Below are positions 7,989 to 16,737 of a stretch of 64,000 nt of DNA, one piece after another. This stretch comes from Bacteroidetes bacterium 2013_40CM_41_45 (GTDB lineage Bacteria; Bacteroidota; Bacteroidia; AKYH767-A; 2013-40CM-41-45): the NCBI GenBank assembly GCA_002215675.1, contig NGFH01000005.1:248001-312000 (forward strand). The letters run 5' to 3'. The notes under the pieces were generated by a model. It was not told the origin of the DNA. It was given only the letters and a program-made list of their open reading frames with translations, and ran no database searches. Within the stretch, counting starts at the first letter, position 1. Every line of letters begins with the position of its first letter. Position numbers and translations under genes: made by a program.

Positions 7989-10862
7989 ATGAAAACAACT
8001 CTAACAAGGTCGGTTCGATATGTACTGACTCTGATTTTTCTCACATCAATGGGCATGGTCGGCTATGGACAAACGCTGACCACCGATTCTGCCGATTATC
8101 AGCCTGGCTCTACCTGCACCATTACCGGCTCAGGATTCTGGGCCAATGAAAGCGTATCTGTTCAGGTTCATCATGCCGACGGAACACCAGACACAGGCGC
8201 AGACCACCTGCCGTGGAGTGTTACGACCGACGGCAACGGTCACTTTGTTACCACCTGGCACGTTTGCACGGATGACTGCGTGAATTCAGTCCTCGGAGCA
8301 ATGGCAACGGGAAGTTCATCCGGCCTGGGAGCTTATGTAGAATTCACAGATGCAGGTCCCAATGGCCCTCCGGTTAATCCTCCCGATGGCGGAGCATGTA
8401 TCACCAGCGTGATTTCAGAAAACAACCATTGCGTTCAATCCACTTTGGACGGACCAAACCAGGTTTGGGATATCCAGGAAGGCGGAATCTATTTGGTTAC
8501 TCTTTCCAATGCAACCGATGTGGGTAACGGAGGAACAGATTTATCCATTCTTGTAAATGTTATTAATAGCGATAACGGTAACACCTGCAACATAGTAGCT
8601 AATCAGTTCCCACCCTATGTAGCCGGAGTTTATACTTTCGAATTCACTATGCCCGCTAATGCCTGCAATACCTACCCTGTGAGGTATGGTGTAACTGATT
8701 GCAATGGCAGTTCAGGACTTGGTGCAAAGGCTGCAAATTGCTTAAACGATGGTCACCTGCGCGCAGCAATTTTTGATGGCAGTTGTATTAAGACCGCCAA
8801 TGATGTGGATTGTCAGCAGATAACTTGTATTCCTCCTAGCGTATCCTCTTGCAATGGCGGTGGAACTTTGGGATGCAATCCTACTTCTCTTCCCCCTGCC
8901 GTTATCACCCCTACTTTTGAAGGAACAAATGCAACAGCGACATATACTGATGTAACATCTAACATTGGCTGCAGCTATACTCTTACCAGGACATGGACAA
9001 TTACCGGTGACTGCACACCGGATGCCACTTGCGACCAGGTTTATACTTATACTGTCGACAATGATGCTCCATCCATTACATGCGCTCCTGACGTTGTACA
9101 GTGCGATAATGGTTCCAATTGTATAACCCTTACCCAACCAACGGTAAGCGATGGCTGCAATAATGGAGTCTCTGTTTCACACAGCCCTGCTATAACATGC
9201 TATCCTGTGGGCACTACGGTGATAACCTGGACTGCTACCGATGGCTGCGGCAATTCTGCAACGTGCTCACAAACGGTCACCATTAATCCACGCCCAAATG
9301 TATCTATAGGTCCGGCTGGTCCTATATCGGCTTGCGAATCGCAGGATTGTGTTACACTTACCGCAAGCGGTGCTGATTCATATTTATGGAGCCCCACCGG
9401 TGAAACCACTGCAAGCGTAGATGTATGCGCTCCGGGTTCTTATTCTTATTCTGTAATTGGAACCATTAATGCAACCGGTTGTTCCTCTTCTGCAGGTCCG
9501 GTCAGCGTTACCATTCATCCGAATCCTACCTGCGGAATTGACCCGCTGCAGTATGATGCAAACAATAATAATAGCTGGGATGAATCCGAGCTTCCGGTGG
9601 CAAATTCTACTAACAATTCCATAGTAGCTACCTACATTGCAGAACCCGGAAGCATACTCGTTTGGTCTTCTTCTAACCTTAGCTGGCCCATTACAGGCGG
9701 ACAGGGAACAGCTACGGTTTATTTCACAGCAGGGCCTATCGGTACATCTGCAACATTTACGCTTACTGTTCACTCGCCCTACAATTGCACCAGCACATGT
9801 GAAATTACTTTCTCTACCGAAGTGCATGAACAATGTGCTTACACGCAAGGCTTCTATGGAAGCACCAATGGCCAGATGACCTGCATTGGATTAACGGCAG
9901 TTCCTGCAATACAGCAAGCATTGGGATGCCCTTACCAGTGCACTACTACGGGAAGCACTCCTTATTCTACCTGCAATCCTATTGTGGTTGGCCAGGGAAG
10001 CAGAAAGGTTACTGTTAATTGTAACACCGCAGCAGCAATATGTCTTAATGCAAAGATGCCGTCATCAGGCAGTCCTTCTGCATTGCCTAATGCTTCGGTT
10101 GACATTTGCAATGCTACCGGAAACACATGGCTCAATAACCAAAACAGGTTAAAAAATACTTTACTCGGACAAGCAATTGCCCTTAACCTGAACATTCGTC
10201 TATTCGCGGGATTAGGCAATCTGCATATTACCACTTCTTCATTCACTACGTATGGACGCGTGCCAGGAGATTGCGACCCGACCTCGACAAGCTTTGTTGC
10301 CAGCAATGTTGTGACCAAAACAATTCCTCAGTCAGTAATCAATTGCCTGGGAAGCAACTCTCTGAACAATACGGTTCTCAAGCTTCGCGACCTTGCTAAC
10401 AGGGCGCTGGGATATACCGGCAACGGTAACCCGACATGCGCTGCTCTTCTATGCACTGGCACCTGCACCCCTCCGACCTTCTCTGATATTACTGCAGCCC
10501 TGACTGCTATCAACGAAGGTTTTGATGCCTGCCGTTTCATGAGCGGATTTAATGTTCGCATGGACGAGGTTTCTTCTGCGCTTCTCGATGGCTCGACCAC
10601 CATGGTTGTTTATCCTAACCCGGCAACCGATGTAACGTCAATTGAGTTCCTTGCTTCAGGCACCGGCAATGCAACCGTTAATGTATATAACCTCAGCGGT
10701 TCATTGATGAGTGTTCTTTTCAATGAAAGTGTAACGGAAGGTTCGGCTTATAAAATGAACTTCAATACGACTACACTGTCACCGGGCATTTATTTTGTTC
10801 GTCTAAACATTGGAGGTGAATCAACCGTAAGCAAACTGGTTGTAATGGGTAGAGAAAAATAA
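7989..10862 (+). CDS. Secreted cysteine-rich surface protein with HYR domain and type A T9SS signal
   Basis: The 957-residue product has a signal peptide (cleavage after about residue 27, GYGQ). A Big-type N-terminal region follows (TDSADYQPGSTCTITGSGF), which resembles the extracellular YD/Ig-like start of many Bacteroidota surface proteins. It then has a long cysteine-rich region, an HYR domain at about 365-435 (CYPVGTTVITWTATDGCGNS), Ig/PKD-like modules and a TQGFYGSTNG segment near 620. The C-terminal about 80 residues (VVYPNPATDVTSIEF ... GIYFVRLNI) form a type A T9SS sorting domain, so the protein should be exported through the Por/Spr translocon and anchored on the surface or released. 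Function is unknown; adhesion is plausible from the modules. A strong terminator follows at 10885. Confidence 0.85.
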   Translation: MKTTLTRSVRYVLTLIFLTSMGMVGYGQTLTTDSADYQPGSTCTITGSGFWANESVSVQVHHADGTPDTGADHLPWSVTTDGNGHFVTTWHVCTDDCVNSVLGAMATGSSSGLGAYVEFTDAGPNGPPVNPPDGGACITSVISENNHCVQSTLDGPNQVWDIQEGGIYLVTLSNATDVGNGGTDLSILVNVINSDNGNTCNIVANQFPPYVAGVYTFEFTMPANACNTYPVRYGVTDCNGSSGLGAKAANCLNDGHLRAAIFDGSCIKTANDVDCQQITCIPPSVSSCNGGGTLGCNPTSLPPAVITPTFEGTNATATYTDVTSNIGCSYTLTRTWTITGDCTPDATCDQVYTYTVDNDAPSITCAPDVVQCDNGSNCITLTQPTVSDGCNNGVSVSHSPAITCYPVGTTVITWTATDGCGNSATCSQTVTINPRPNVSIGPAGPISACESQDCVTLTASGADSYLWSPTGETTASVDVCAPGSYSYSVIGTINATGCSSSAGPVSVTIHPNPTCGIDPLQYDANNNNSWDESELPVANSTNNSIVATYIAEPGSILVWSSSNLSWPITGGQGTATVYFTAGPIGTSATFTLTVHSPYNCTSTCEITFSTEVHEQCAYTQGFYGSTNGQMTCIGLTAVPAIQQALGCPYQCTTTGSTPYSTCNPIVVGQGSRKVTVNCNTAAAICLNAKMPSSGSPSALPNASVDICNATGNTWLNNQNRLKNTLLGQAIALNLNIRLFAGLGNLHITTSSFTTYGRVPGDCDPTSTSFVASNVVTKTIPQSVINCLGSNSLNNTVLKLRDLANRALGYTGNGNPTCAALLCTGTCTPPTFSDITAALTAINEGFDACRFMSGFNVRMDEVSSALLDGSTTMVVYPNPATDVTSIEFLASGTGNATVNVYNLSGSLMSVLFNESVTEGSAYKMNFNTTTLSPGIYFVRLNIGGESTVSKLVVMGREK

Positions 10863-10884
10863 TCTCTCTCTGTTATCATATTTT

Positions 10885-10917
10885 AAAACCCTCTCAAAAA
10901 AATGAGAGGGTTTTTTA
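10885..10917 (+). terminator. Rho-independent terminator after the 957-residue secreted protein
   Basis: AAAACCCTCTCA and its inverted copy TGAGAGGGTTTT form a perfect 12-bp stem with a short A-rich loop, followed by a T run. It starts 22 bp after the stop codon and separates the secreted protein from etfBA. The A/T flanks are complementary, so it could also work on the opposite strand. Confidence 0.9.
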
Positions 10918-10942
10918 TTGATTTAAAACATAGATAAAATTT

Positions 10943-10950
10943 TACCTTTG
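10943..10950 (+). promoter_or_regulatory. Putative -7 promoter element for etfBA
   Basis: TACCTTTG matches the Bacteroidota -7 consensus TAnnTTTG and lies 56 bp before the etfB start, after the upstream terminator. The -33 region has only a TTG about 22 bp upstream, so the match is partial. Confidence 0.45.
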
Positions 10951-11005
10951 CCCACCTTTATTTTTTTTTCATTCGTAAATTCGTAAAGATTAGTTATTCG
11001 TACCT

Positions 11006-11743
11006 ATGAAGATACTGGTTTGCATCAGCCACGTTCCCGATACCACCACCAAAATCAATTTTACTCCCGATAATAAATCACTCATAACCCAGGGAGTTCA
11101 GTTCATCATCAATCCATACGATGAAATCGCACTGACGCGCGCGCTTGAGCTGACTGAAAAATCGGGCGGAAGCGTGACGGTAATTAATGTTGGTGAAGCC
11201 ACTACCGAGCCAACACTTCGCAAGGCGCTTGCTATTGGAGCAGCAGATGCCGTTCGCATCAATGCACAGCCACGTGAGGCCTTCTTTGTCGCAACACAGA
11301 TTGCAGAATACATAAAGAAAACCCCTTACGATTTAATTCTCTGCGGACGCGAATCCATTGATTTCAACAGTGGTACAGTGCCGTCCATGGTTGCGGAGAT
11401 GCTTGGAATTCCTTCGGTAGCCATTTCAAAAACCATACAGGTTGAGAACGGGAAAGCTGTTATTGAACGGGAAATAGAAGGCGGTAAAGAAGTTATTGAA
11501 TGTGCTTTGCCCTTGATTGCAGGATGTTCTGAAAGCGTTGCCGAGCCAAGGATTCCGAACATGAGAGGAATCATGTCTGCACGAACCAAACCTTTGGTAG
11601 TTGTTGAGCCGGTGCAAACAGAAACATTTACAAAAGTTGCCGGTTACGATAAGCCCGCCCCCCGCAGCAGTGTTAAGCTGGTTGATGCTGCCGAGCCGGG
11701 AAAACTGCTGGAGTTATTACACACCGAGAAAAAAGTAATCTGA
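11006..11743 (+). CDS. etfB: Electron transfer flavoprotein subunit beta
   Basis: The 245-residue EtfB starts MKILVCISHVPDTTTK, has NPYDEIALTRALEL, and the LILCGRESIDFNSGTVPSMVAEMLGIP segment that binds AMP or FAD in ETFs. With EtfA it carries electrons from acyl-CoA and related dehydrogenases to the quinone pool. etfA follows after a single base, so the two are translated from one mRNA. A terminator upstream and a TAnnTTTG promoter element indicate that etfBA is an independent transcription unit. No dehydrogenase gene is adjacent. Confidence 0.95.
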   Translation: MKILVCISHVPDTTTKINFTPDNKSLITQGVQFIINPYDEIALTRALELTEKSGGSVTVINVGEATTEPTLRKALAIGAADAVRINAQPREAFFVATQIAEYIKKTPYDLILCGRESIDFNSGTVPSMVAEMLGIPSVAISKTIQVENGKAVIEREIEGGKEVIECALPLIAGCSESVAEPRIPNMRGIMSARTKPLVVVEPVQTETFTKVAGYDKPAPRSSVKLVDAAEPGKLLELLHTEKKVI

Positions 11744-11744
11744 T

Positions 11745-12722
11745 ATGGCCGTTTTAGTTTACACAGAAAACACAGAAGGAAAATTTAAGAAGTCGGCATT
11801 TGAAGCAGTGACGTATGCACGCGCAATTGCCGATGCATTAAATACTTCATTAAGCGCTGCCGCCATTGGAGATGCTTCTGATGAAGAGCTTGGCAAGCTT
11901 GCAAAGTACGGAGCGAAAAAAATTCTGAAAATTTCTGATGCGCAATTTAAAAATTATTCTGTGCAGGGATATGCTTCAGCCATCACTCAGGCAGCTCAAA
12001 AAGAAAACGCAGATGTGGTGGTAATGCTCGCCAGCTTTGGCGGAAGAGGAATAGCTCCGCGCCTGGCTGTAAAGCTGAAAGCAGGACTTGCCGAAGGTGC
12101 AGTTGAACTCCCGAAAATCGTCGGAAATTTTATTGTGAGAAAAACAGCATATTCGGGAAAAGCATTTGCCGATGTGGAAATCGTTTCGGCAAAAAAAATT
12201 ATCACGCTTATTCCCAATTCATATAAAGTGGAAGAAAAACCGGAGACAGCGGCCATAGAAAATTTATCTCCCTCCATAAATAACGATGATTTTAAAATGA
12301 CCGTGAAAGAAACAGTCCGGTCAACATCCAAAGTATCTTTGCCTGATGCTGAGATTGTAGTTTCGGGTGGAAGAGGATTGAAAGGGCCTGAAAACTGGGG
12401 TATGATTGAACAGCTTGCCGAAATTCTTGGCGCAGCCACTGCATGTTCCAAACCGGTTTCCGATGCACATTGGCGTCCGCACTCTGAACACGTGGGGCAA
12501 ACGGGAATTACCATTGGCCCGAATGTTTACATCGCCATCGGAATTTCAGGAGCCATTCAGCATCTTGCAGGGGTAAGCTCTTCCAAAGTTATCGTTGTTA
12601 TCAATAAAGACCCTGAAGCGCCTTTCTTCAAGGCTGCCGATTACGGAATTGTAGGCGATGCATTTGACGTGGTTCCCAAACTGATTGAAGCCGCTAAAGC
12701 ATTTAAGGCAGGACAGAATTGA
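11745..12722 (+). CDS. etfA: Electron transfer flavoprotein subunit alpha
   Basis: The 325-residue EtfA has the N-terminal ETF domain, shared in fold with EtfB, and a C-terminal FAD-binding domain from about residue 200. The FAD region shows SGGRGLKGPENW, SKPVSDAHWRPHSEHVGQTG and VYIAIGISGAIQHLAGV, ending with the IVGDAFDVVPKLIEA signature. It forms the heterodimeric flavoprotein with EtfB encoded one base upstream. Length and motifs are as expected, with nothing missing. Confidence 0.96.
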   Translation: MAVLVYTENTEGKFKKSAFEAVTYARAIADALNTSLSAAAIGDASDEELGKLAKYGAKKILKISDAQFKNYSVQGYASAITQAAQKENADVVVMLASFGGRGIAPRLAVKLKAGLAEGAVELPKIVGNFIVRKTAYSGKAFADVEIVSAKKIITLIPNSYKVEEKPETAAIENLSPSINNDDFKMTVKETVRSTSKVSLPDAEIVVSGGRGLKGPENWGMIEQLAEILGAATACSKPVSDAHWRPHSEHVGQTGITIGPNVYIAIGISGAIQHLAGVSSSKVIVVINKDPEAPFFKAADYGIVGDAFDVVPKLIEAAKAFKAGQN

Positions 12723-12800
12723 GAATTTGCAGCTAAAAGAGTAACGTAGATTTTAAAGAAATTCTTACTTTTAAAAAAAATTTTTCAGCGCGCGTAACAG

Positions 12801-13403
12801 GTGAAATCAGAAAAAGTCCGTCTCGAAATTATTGACCTCCGCAACAGCGACACTCAAACGGCTGCCTACGTGCTGTTGTTGGGTGAAACAGGCGGCAAAC
12901 GCAGGATTCCGGTCATTATCGGAATTTTTGAAGCGCAGAGCATTGCCATGCAGCTTGAAAATATGAAGCCGGCTCGTCCCCTTACACACGACCTGTTTAA
13001 AAACTTCTCCAAAGCATTTGAGATTACTCTTGAAGAAGTGATTATCGACAAGCTGGAAGAAGGTGTTTTTCATTCAAAACTTATTTGCGTTAAAGATGAT
13101 GAACGCATGGAAGTGGATGCAAGAACATCCGATGCCATTGCGCTGGCAGTTCGTTTCCGCTGCCCTATTTTCACTTATGAACACATCCTGGCATCTATAG
13201 GTTTTGTCATGGAAGAAGGTGAGGCAGCGGGGCAGGATGTGATGGAACCGGCCGAAGAAAAAAAAACTGTATCGGATAAGGACCTAACGAAAGCTGACAC
13301 CGAAGAGCTGAAAGAACTTTTGAAAAGAGCAATTGATGACGAAGCATACGAGCGCGCTTCCAAAATCCGCGATGAATTGAATAAAAGAAAAAAGCCGCGG
13401 TAA
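12801..13403 (+). CDS. Bifunctional nuclease family (DUF151) protein with C-terminal UVR motif
   Basis: The frame begins with GTG at 12801; no ATG is available before the conserved core. Residues about 3-130 form the DUF151/BFN domain (LLLGETGGKRRIPVIIGIFEA, RPLTHDLF, DARTSDAIALAVRFRCPIF). Members have been reported to have DNase and RNase activity, mainly from plant and archaeal or bacterial examples. Residues about 165-195 (TEELKELLKRAIDDEAYERA, then IRDELNKRKK) form a UvrB/UvrC-type helical hairpin. The BFN-UVR pairing is common in Bacteroidota. It sits 78 bp after etfA and 14 bp before a small lipoprotein. The in vivo substrate is not known. Confidence 0.85.
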   Translation: MKSEKVRLEIIDLRNSDTQTAAYVLLLGETGGKRRIPVIIGIFEAQSIAMQLENMKPARPLTHDLFKNFSKAFEITLEEVIIDKLEEGVFHSKLICVKDDERMEVDARTSDAIALAVRFRCPIFTYEHILASIGFVMEEGEAAGQDVMEPAEEKKTVSDKDLTKADTEELKELLKRAIDDEAYERASKIRDELNKRKKPR

Positions 13404-13417
13404 CGATTCGACCTGCA

Positions 13418-13864
13418 ATGAGGAAAATATTTTTTTCTGCCGTACTTTTTTTTCTCGCAGCATGCACCGGCAGTAAACCTGTACTTTATGACTGCGTTCA
13501 AAAAAACTGGCATTATGTTTCAGCCAGGGATGAGCACGGAAACGATTTTAAGAAAGTTTCTGCAACAGATATTTTATCGCTCACGGGTGATAAGGGAAAA
13601 AATAATTTCAAATACGATATTGCTTTAGAAAATATTCACGCTTCAGGAATGTGGGAATTGAGAGACAGCACACTTGTCTTTACGTATAATCCCAAACCGA
13701 CAGATACAGATTCCACCAGGCGCACGGTGAGATATTTCAAGATAACAGAATGCTCCGGTACCGTCTGGTATTCACCGAAAAAGGAATCACATTTACTTTT
13801 TCAGGTAAAAATGAAAATTAAAACTTGTTTTGATAATGTATTTCCTGCCTTCGCTACCCTCTGA
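13418..13864 (+). CDS. Small lipocalin-like lipoprotein, probably frameshifted near its 3' end
   Basis: The frame encodes 148 residues with a lipoprotein signal (lipobox LAAC, Cys16). The mature part, with NWHYVSARDEHGND, LSLTGD, GMWELRDSTLVFTY and RRTVRYFKITECSG, resembles the lipocalin-like lipoproteins of Bacteroidota. After codon 114 the frame reads an atypical basic tail. Starting one base earlier, at about 13759, the DNA encodes YRLVFTEKGITFTFSG and stops at 13819-13821, which is exactly the ending expected for this fold. A one-base deletion, or a sequencing or assembly error, at about 13757-13762 would explain this. Function unknown; outer-membrane-associated ligand binding is only a suggestion. 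Confidence 0.65.
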   Translation: MRKIFFSAVLFFLAACTGSKPVLYDCVQKNWHYVSARDEHGNDFKKVSATDILSLTGDKGKNNFKYDIALENIHASGMWELRDSTLVFTYNPKPTDTDSTRRTVRYFKITECSGTVWYSPKKESHLLFQVKMKIKTCFDNVFPAFATL

Positions 13865-13931
13865 CTCCCTAAAGGGAGAACCGCCTACTGCTCTAAGAAG
13901 CGCTGATTCCCCCTTAGGGGTAAGGGGTAAG
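13865..13931. repeat. Intergenic palindromic repeat, CTCCCT/AGGGAG type
   Basis: CTCCCTAAAGGGAG (13865-13878) is a short palindrome. It is followed about 35 bp later by CCCCCTTAGGGGTAAGGGG. Similar C/G-run palindromes occur between genes in many Bacteroidota. It lies between the lipoprotein and thyA and may act as a transcript end. Confidence 0.5.
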
Positions 13932-13981
13932 CGTGGGGAAAATAGCCAATGAGGTCAGATTTATATTCATCACACGTTTAT

Positions 13982-13989
13982 TAATTTTG
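13982..13989 (+). promoter_or_regulatory. Putative -7 promoter element immediately before thyA
   Basis: TAATTTTG fits TAnnTTTG and ends 8 bp before the thyA ATG. If it is used, the mRNA leader would be only a few bases long. No clear -33 TTTG is seen 19 bp upstream. Confidence 0.35.
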
Positions 13990-13997
13990 CATTCACA

Positions 13998-14792
13998 ATG
14001 AAGCAATATCTCGAACTTTTGCATCACGTTATGGAAAACGGTGCGGAAAAATCTGACCGTACCGGAACCGGGACAAGATCTGTGTTCGGATACCAGATGC
14101 GTTTCAACCTCAAAGACACATTCCCGCTTCTTACTACCAAGAAGCTGCATCTCAAATCCATCATTATAGAATTGCTGTGGATGCTGCGGGGCGATACGAA
14201 TATTAATTTCCTTAAAGAGAATGGAGTAAGCATTTGGGACGAATGGGCCGATGCAGAGGGGAACCTGGGACCGGTTTACGGCTCGCAGTGGCGCACATGG
14301 AAAACCGCTGACGGCAGAACGGTTGACCAGGTTTCGAAAGTGATTGAACAAATCAAAAAAAATCCCTCGTCACGCAGGCATATCGTCAGTGCGTGGAATG
14401 TGGGAGAGATTGAAGAAATGAAACTTCCTCCCTGTCATGCTTTTTTTCAATTCTATGTTGCGAACGGAAAACTTTCGTGCCAGATGTACCAGCGCAGCGC
14501 TGACATTTTTTTGGGCGTACCGTTTAACATCGCTTCATACGCAGCACTCACCATGATGGTAGCGCAGGTTTGTGATTTACAGCCCGGAGAATTTATTCAT
14601 ACTCTTGGCGATGCACATATTTACAGCAATCATTTTGAGCAGGTGCGCCTGCAGCTTACGCGCGAACCAAAAGCATTGCCGACACTGAAGCTCAACCCGG
14701 CCATAAAAAATATTTTTGATTTTAAGTTTGAAGATTTCCACCTCGAAAATTACGACCCGCATCCGCATATAAAAGCGGCAGTGGCCGTGTAA
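13998..14792 (+). CDS. thyA: Thymidylate synthase
   Basis: The 264-residue ThyA methylates dUMP to dTMP using 5,10-methylenetetrahydrofolate. The catalytic nucleophile is Cys146 ([13 protein letters not shown]), Arg21 (SDRTGTGT) binds the phosphate, and [28 protein letters not shown] and [12 protein letters not shown] are all conserved. Its length equals that of the E. coli enzyme. It is followed by folA, the enzyme that regenerates tetrahydrofolate from the dihydrofolate ThyA releases. The two genes are separated by a 66-bp repeat-bearing gap. Confidence 0.98.
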   Translation: MKQYLELLHHVMENGAEKSDRTGTGTRSVFGYQMRFNLKDTFPLLTTKKLHLKSIIIELLWMLRGDTNINFLKENGVSIWDEWADAEGNLGPVYGSQWRTWKTADGRTVDQVSKVIEQIKKNPSSRRHIVSAWNVGEIEEMKLPPCHAFFQFYVANGKLSCQMYQRSADIFLGVPFNIASYAALTMMVAQVCDLQPGEFIHTLGDAHIYSNHFEQVRLQLTREPKALPTLKLNPAIKNIFDFKFEDFHLENYDPHPHIKAAVAV

Positions 14793-14855
14793 ATTGCGGA
14801 TTGCGGATTGTTGATTTCTGATTTAGAATAATTTCGCAATTTAAAATCCGAAATT
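14791..14855. repeat. ATTGCGG tandem/inverted repeat between thyA and folA
   Basis: AAATTGCGGATTGCGGATTG (14791-14810) is a direct repeat of ATTGCGG, and an inverted, partly degenerate copy lies at 14830-14855. It begins inside the thyA stop region. The same unit recurs at 27061-27134 and 36893-36926. Confidence 0.6.
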
Positions 14856-14858
14856 GTA

Positions 14859-15362
14859 ATGATTATTTCCCTTATCGCTGCAGCAGCCGAAAATAATGTC
14901 ATCGGCAGGAACAACCAATTGCCATGGCATCTTCCCTCTGATATGAAATATTTTCGTGAGAAAACAATGGGGCACTGTGTGATCATGGGCAGAAAAAATT
15001 TTGAAACTATACCTGATAAATTCCGACCTCTTCCCGGAAGAACAAATATTATTGTTACCCATCAGAAAGATTTTTCCTTTCCAGGTATCATTACAGCTAA
15101 TTCCATTGAAGAAGCGCTGGAGATAGTCAAACAAAAAAATGAACCCGAAGCATTTATCATAGGCGGAGGAGAAATATTTAAGCAAGCGTTAGGAATGGCG
15201 GACAAAATTTACCTGACCCGGATTCATGCGGCTATTGACGGTAATGTTTTTTTTCCTTCTCTGAATATGAATGAATGGAAAGAAGAGACCGTTCAGCATT
15301 TTAAAGCCGACGAAAAAAATAAATTTGATTATTCATTTATTGTACTTTCGAGGAACAAGTAA
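14859..15362 (+). CDS. folA: Dihydrofolate reductase
   Basis: The 167-residue DHFR reduces dihydrofolate to tetrahydrofolate with NADPH. Conserved features are AENNVIGRNNQLPWHLPSD, with Trp23 and the catalytic acidic Asp28, the VIMGRKNFETIP segment (NADPH binding, Gly44-Arg45), LPGRTNIIVT, and the IIGGGEIFKQAL glycine motif. Length is typical of chromosomal FolA. It pairs with thyA upstream as a functional couple in thymidylate synthesis. Confidence 0.97.
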   Translation: MIISLIAAAAENNVIGRNNQLPWHLPSDMKYFREKTMGHCVIMGRKNFETIPDKFRPLPGRTNIIVTHQKDFSFPGIITANSIEEALEIVKQKNEPEAFIIGGGEIFKQALGMADKIYLTRIHAAIDGNVFFPSLNMNEWKEETVQHFKADEKNKFDYSFIVLSRNK

Positions 15363-15388
15363 TGTAACTGCTTAGAAAATTACTTTCA

Positions 15389-15423
15389 TTTTCAAATTAT
15401 CACATCATCAAATTTTCAAATTA
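15389..15423. repeat. Direct repeat TTTTCAAATTA before rarA
   Basis: Two exact copies of TTTTCAAATTA (15389-15399 and 15413-15423) fill the short gap between folA and rarA. The second ends 2 bp before the rarA ATG. Purpose unknown. Confidence 0.5.
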
Positions 15424-15425
15424 AA

Positions 15426-16703
15426 ATGCCGGCCCCTCTTGCAGAACGAATGCGTCCTCATACGCTTGAAAATTATATCGGGCAGGAACATCTTGTAGGT
15501 GAAAATGCCGTGCTTCGCAAGTCCATTCAAAGCGGAAATATTCCTTCCATGATTTTCTGGGGACCGCCCGGCTCAGGCAAAACAACACTTGCCGGAATTA
15601 TTGCAGAACAAACCGGAAGAGAATTTTTTACGCTTAGCGCTGTAAGTTCGGGCGTAAAAGATGTTCGCGAAGCCATTGAAAAAGCAAAAGGTATTTTTTC
15701 AGGGCAAAAAAAATCGCCTATACTTTTCATTGACGAAATTCATCGTTTCAGCAAATCGCAGCAGGATTCTTTGTTGGGCGCTGTAGAAAAGGGAATTGTC
15801 ACTTTGATTGGCGCTACAACAGAAAATCCTTCATTCGAAGTTATCTCTCCCCTGCTTTCCCGCTGCCAGGTTTATATCCTGAAAGACCTTGACAAAGATT
15901 CCCTCTTGAAAATTCTTGACCATGCTCTGAAGCACGATGAAATTCTAAAGAAGAAAAAAATCATTCTCAAAGAAACCGATGCATTGCTCCTGCTCTCCGG
16001 CGGTGATGCAAGAAAATTATTGAACCTGCTGGAGATGGTTGTTGCCATTGAAGAAAACAAAAGCGAAATCACATTTACCGATGACAAAGTGATGAATATC
16101 GCCCAGAAAAAAATTGCACTCTATGATAAGCAGGGCGAGCAGCACTACGATATTATTTCCGCATTTATCAAATCCATGCGTGGCAGCGACCCGAATGCTG
16201 CCGTTTACTGGCTTGCCCGTATGATTGAAGGAGGCGAAGACCCGCTTTTTATAGCTCGAAGAATGGTAATCCTTGCAAGTGAAGACATCGGCAATGCAAA
16301 TCCCAATGCACTGGTACTTGCTACCTCTTGCTTCCAGGCGGTTCACACTATCGGTTATCCCGAATGCAGAATTATTCTCTCGCAAACGGTATGTTATCTT
16401 GCTGCTTCTCCAAAGAGCAATGCTTCATATATGGCAATTGAAGACGCGGCCGATTTGGTAAGGCGCACCGGCGACCAGCCCGTACCGCTTCATTTGCGGA
16501 ATGCTCCAACTAAGCTGATGAAAGATATCGGTTACGGAAAAGATTACAAGTACGGGCATTCGTACGAAAAGAATTTTACCGAGCAGGAATATCTTCCTGA
16601 AGAAATAAGCGGAACAAAATTGTACGAGCCAGGTGATAACGCGCGCGAAAAAGAAATCAGGGAGCGATTAAAACAGCTATGGAAAAATAAATATCGTTAC
16701 TGA
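15426..16703 (+). CDS. rarA: Replication-associated recombination protein A (AAA+ ATPase)
   Basis: The 425-residue MgsA/RarA/WHIP-family AAA+ ATPase acts at stalled replication forks. It shows the family start [19 protein letters not shown], Walker A GPPGSGKT (46-53), Walker B FIDEIHRF (Asp103-Glu104), sensor 1 [11 protein letters not shown] and the clamp-loader-like C-terminus ([41 protein letters not shown]). Length and all motifs are standard. It stands alone after folA; no partner gene is needed. Confidence 0.96.
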   Translation: MPAPLAERMRPHTLENYIGQEHLVGENAVLRKSIQSGNIPSMIFWGPPGSGKTTLAGIIAEQTGREFFTLSAVSSGVKDVREAIEKAKGIFSGQKKSPILFIDEIHRFSKSQQDSLLGAVEKGIVTLIGATTENPSFEVISPLLSRCQVYILKDLDKDSLLKILDHALKHDEILKKKKIILKETDALLLLSGGDARKLLNLLEMVVAIEENKSEITFTDDKVMNIAQKKIALYDKQGEQHYDIISAFIKSMRGSDPNAAVYWLARMIEGGEDPLFIARRMVILASEDIGNANPNALVLATSCFQAVHTIGYPECRIILSQTVCYLAASPKSNASYMAIEDAADLVRRTGDQPVPLHLRNAPTKLMKDIGYGKDYKYGHSYEKNFTEQEYLPEEISGTKLYEPGDNAREKEIRERLKQLWKNKYRY

Positions 16704-16737
16704 AAGGTTCTTAATATTTCCGTTCAACATTTCTCCG

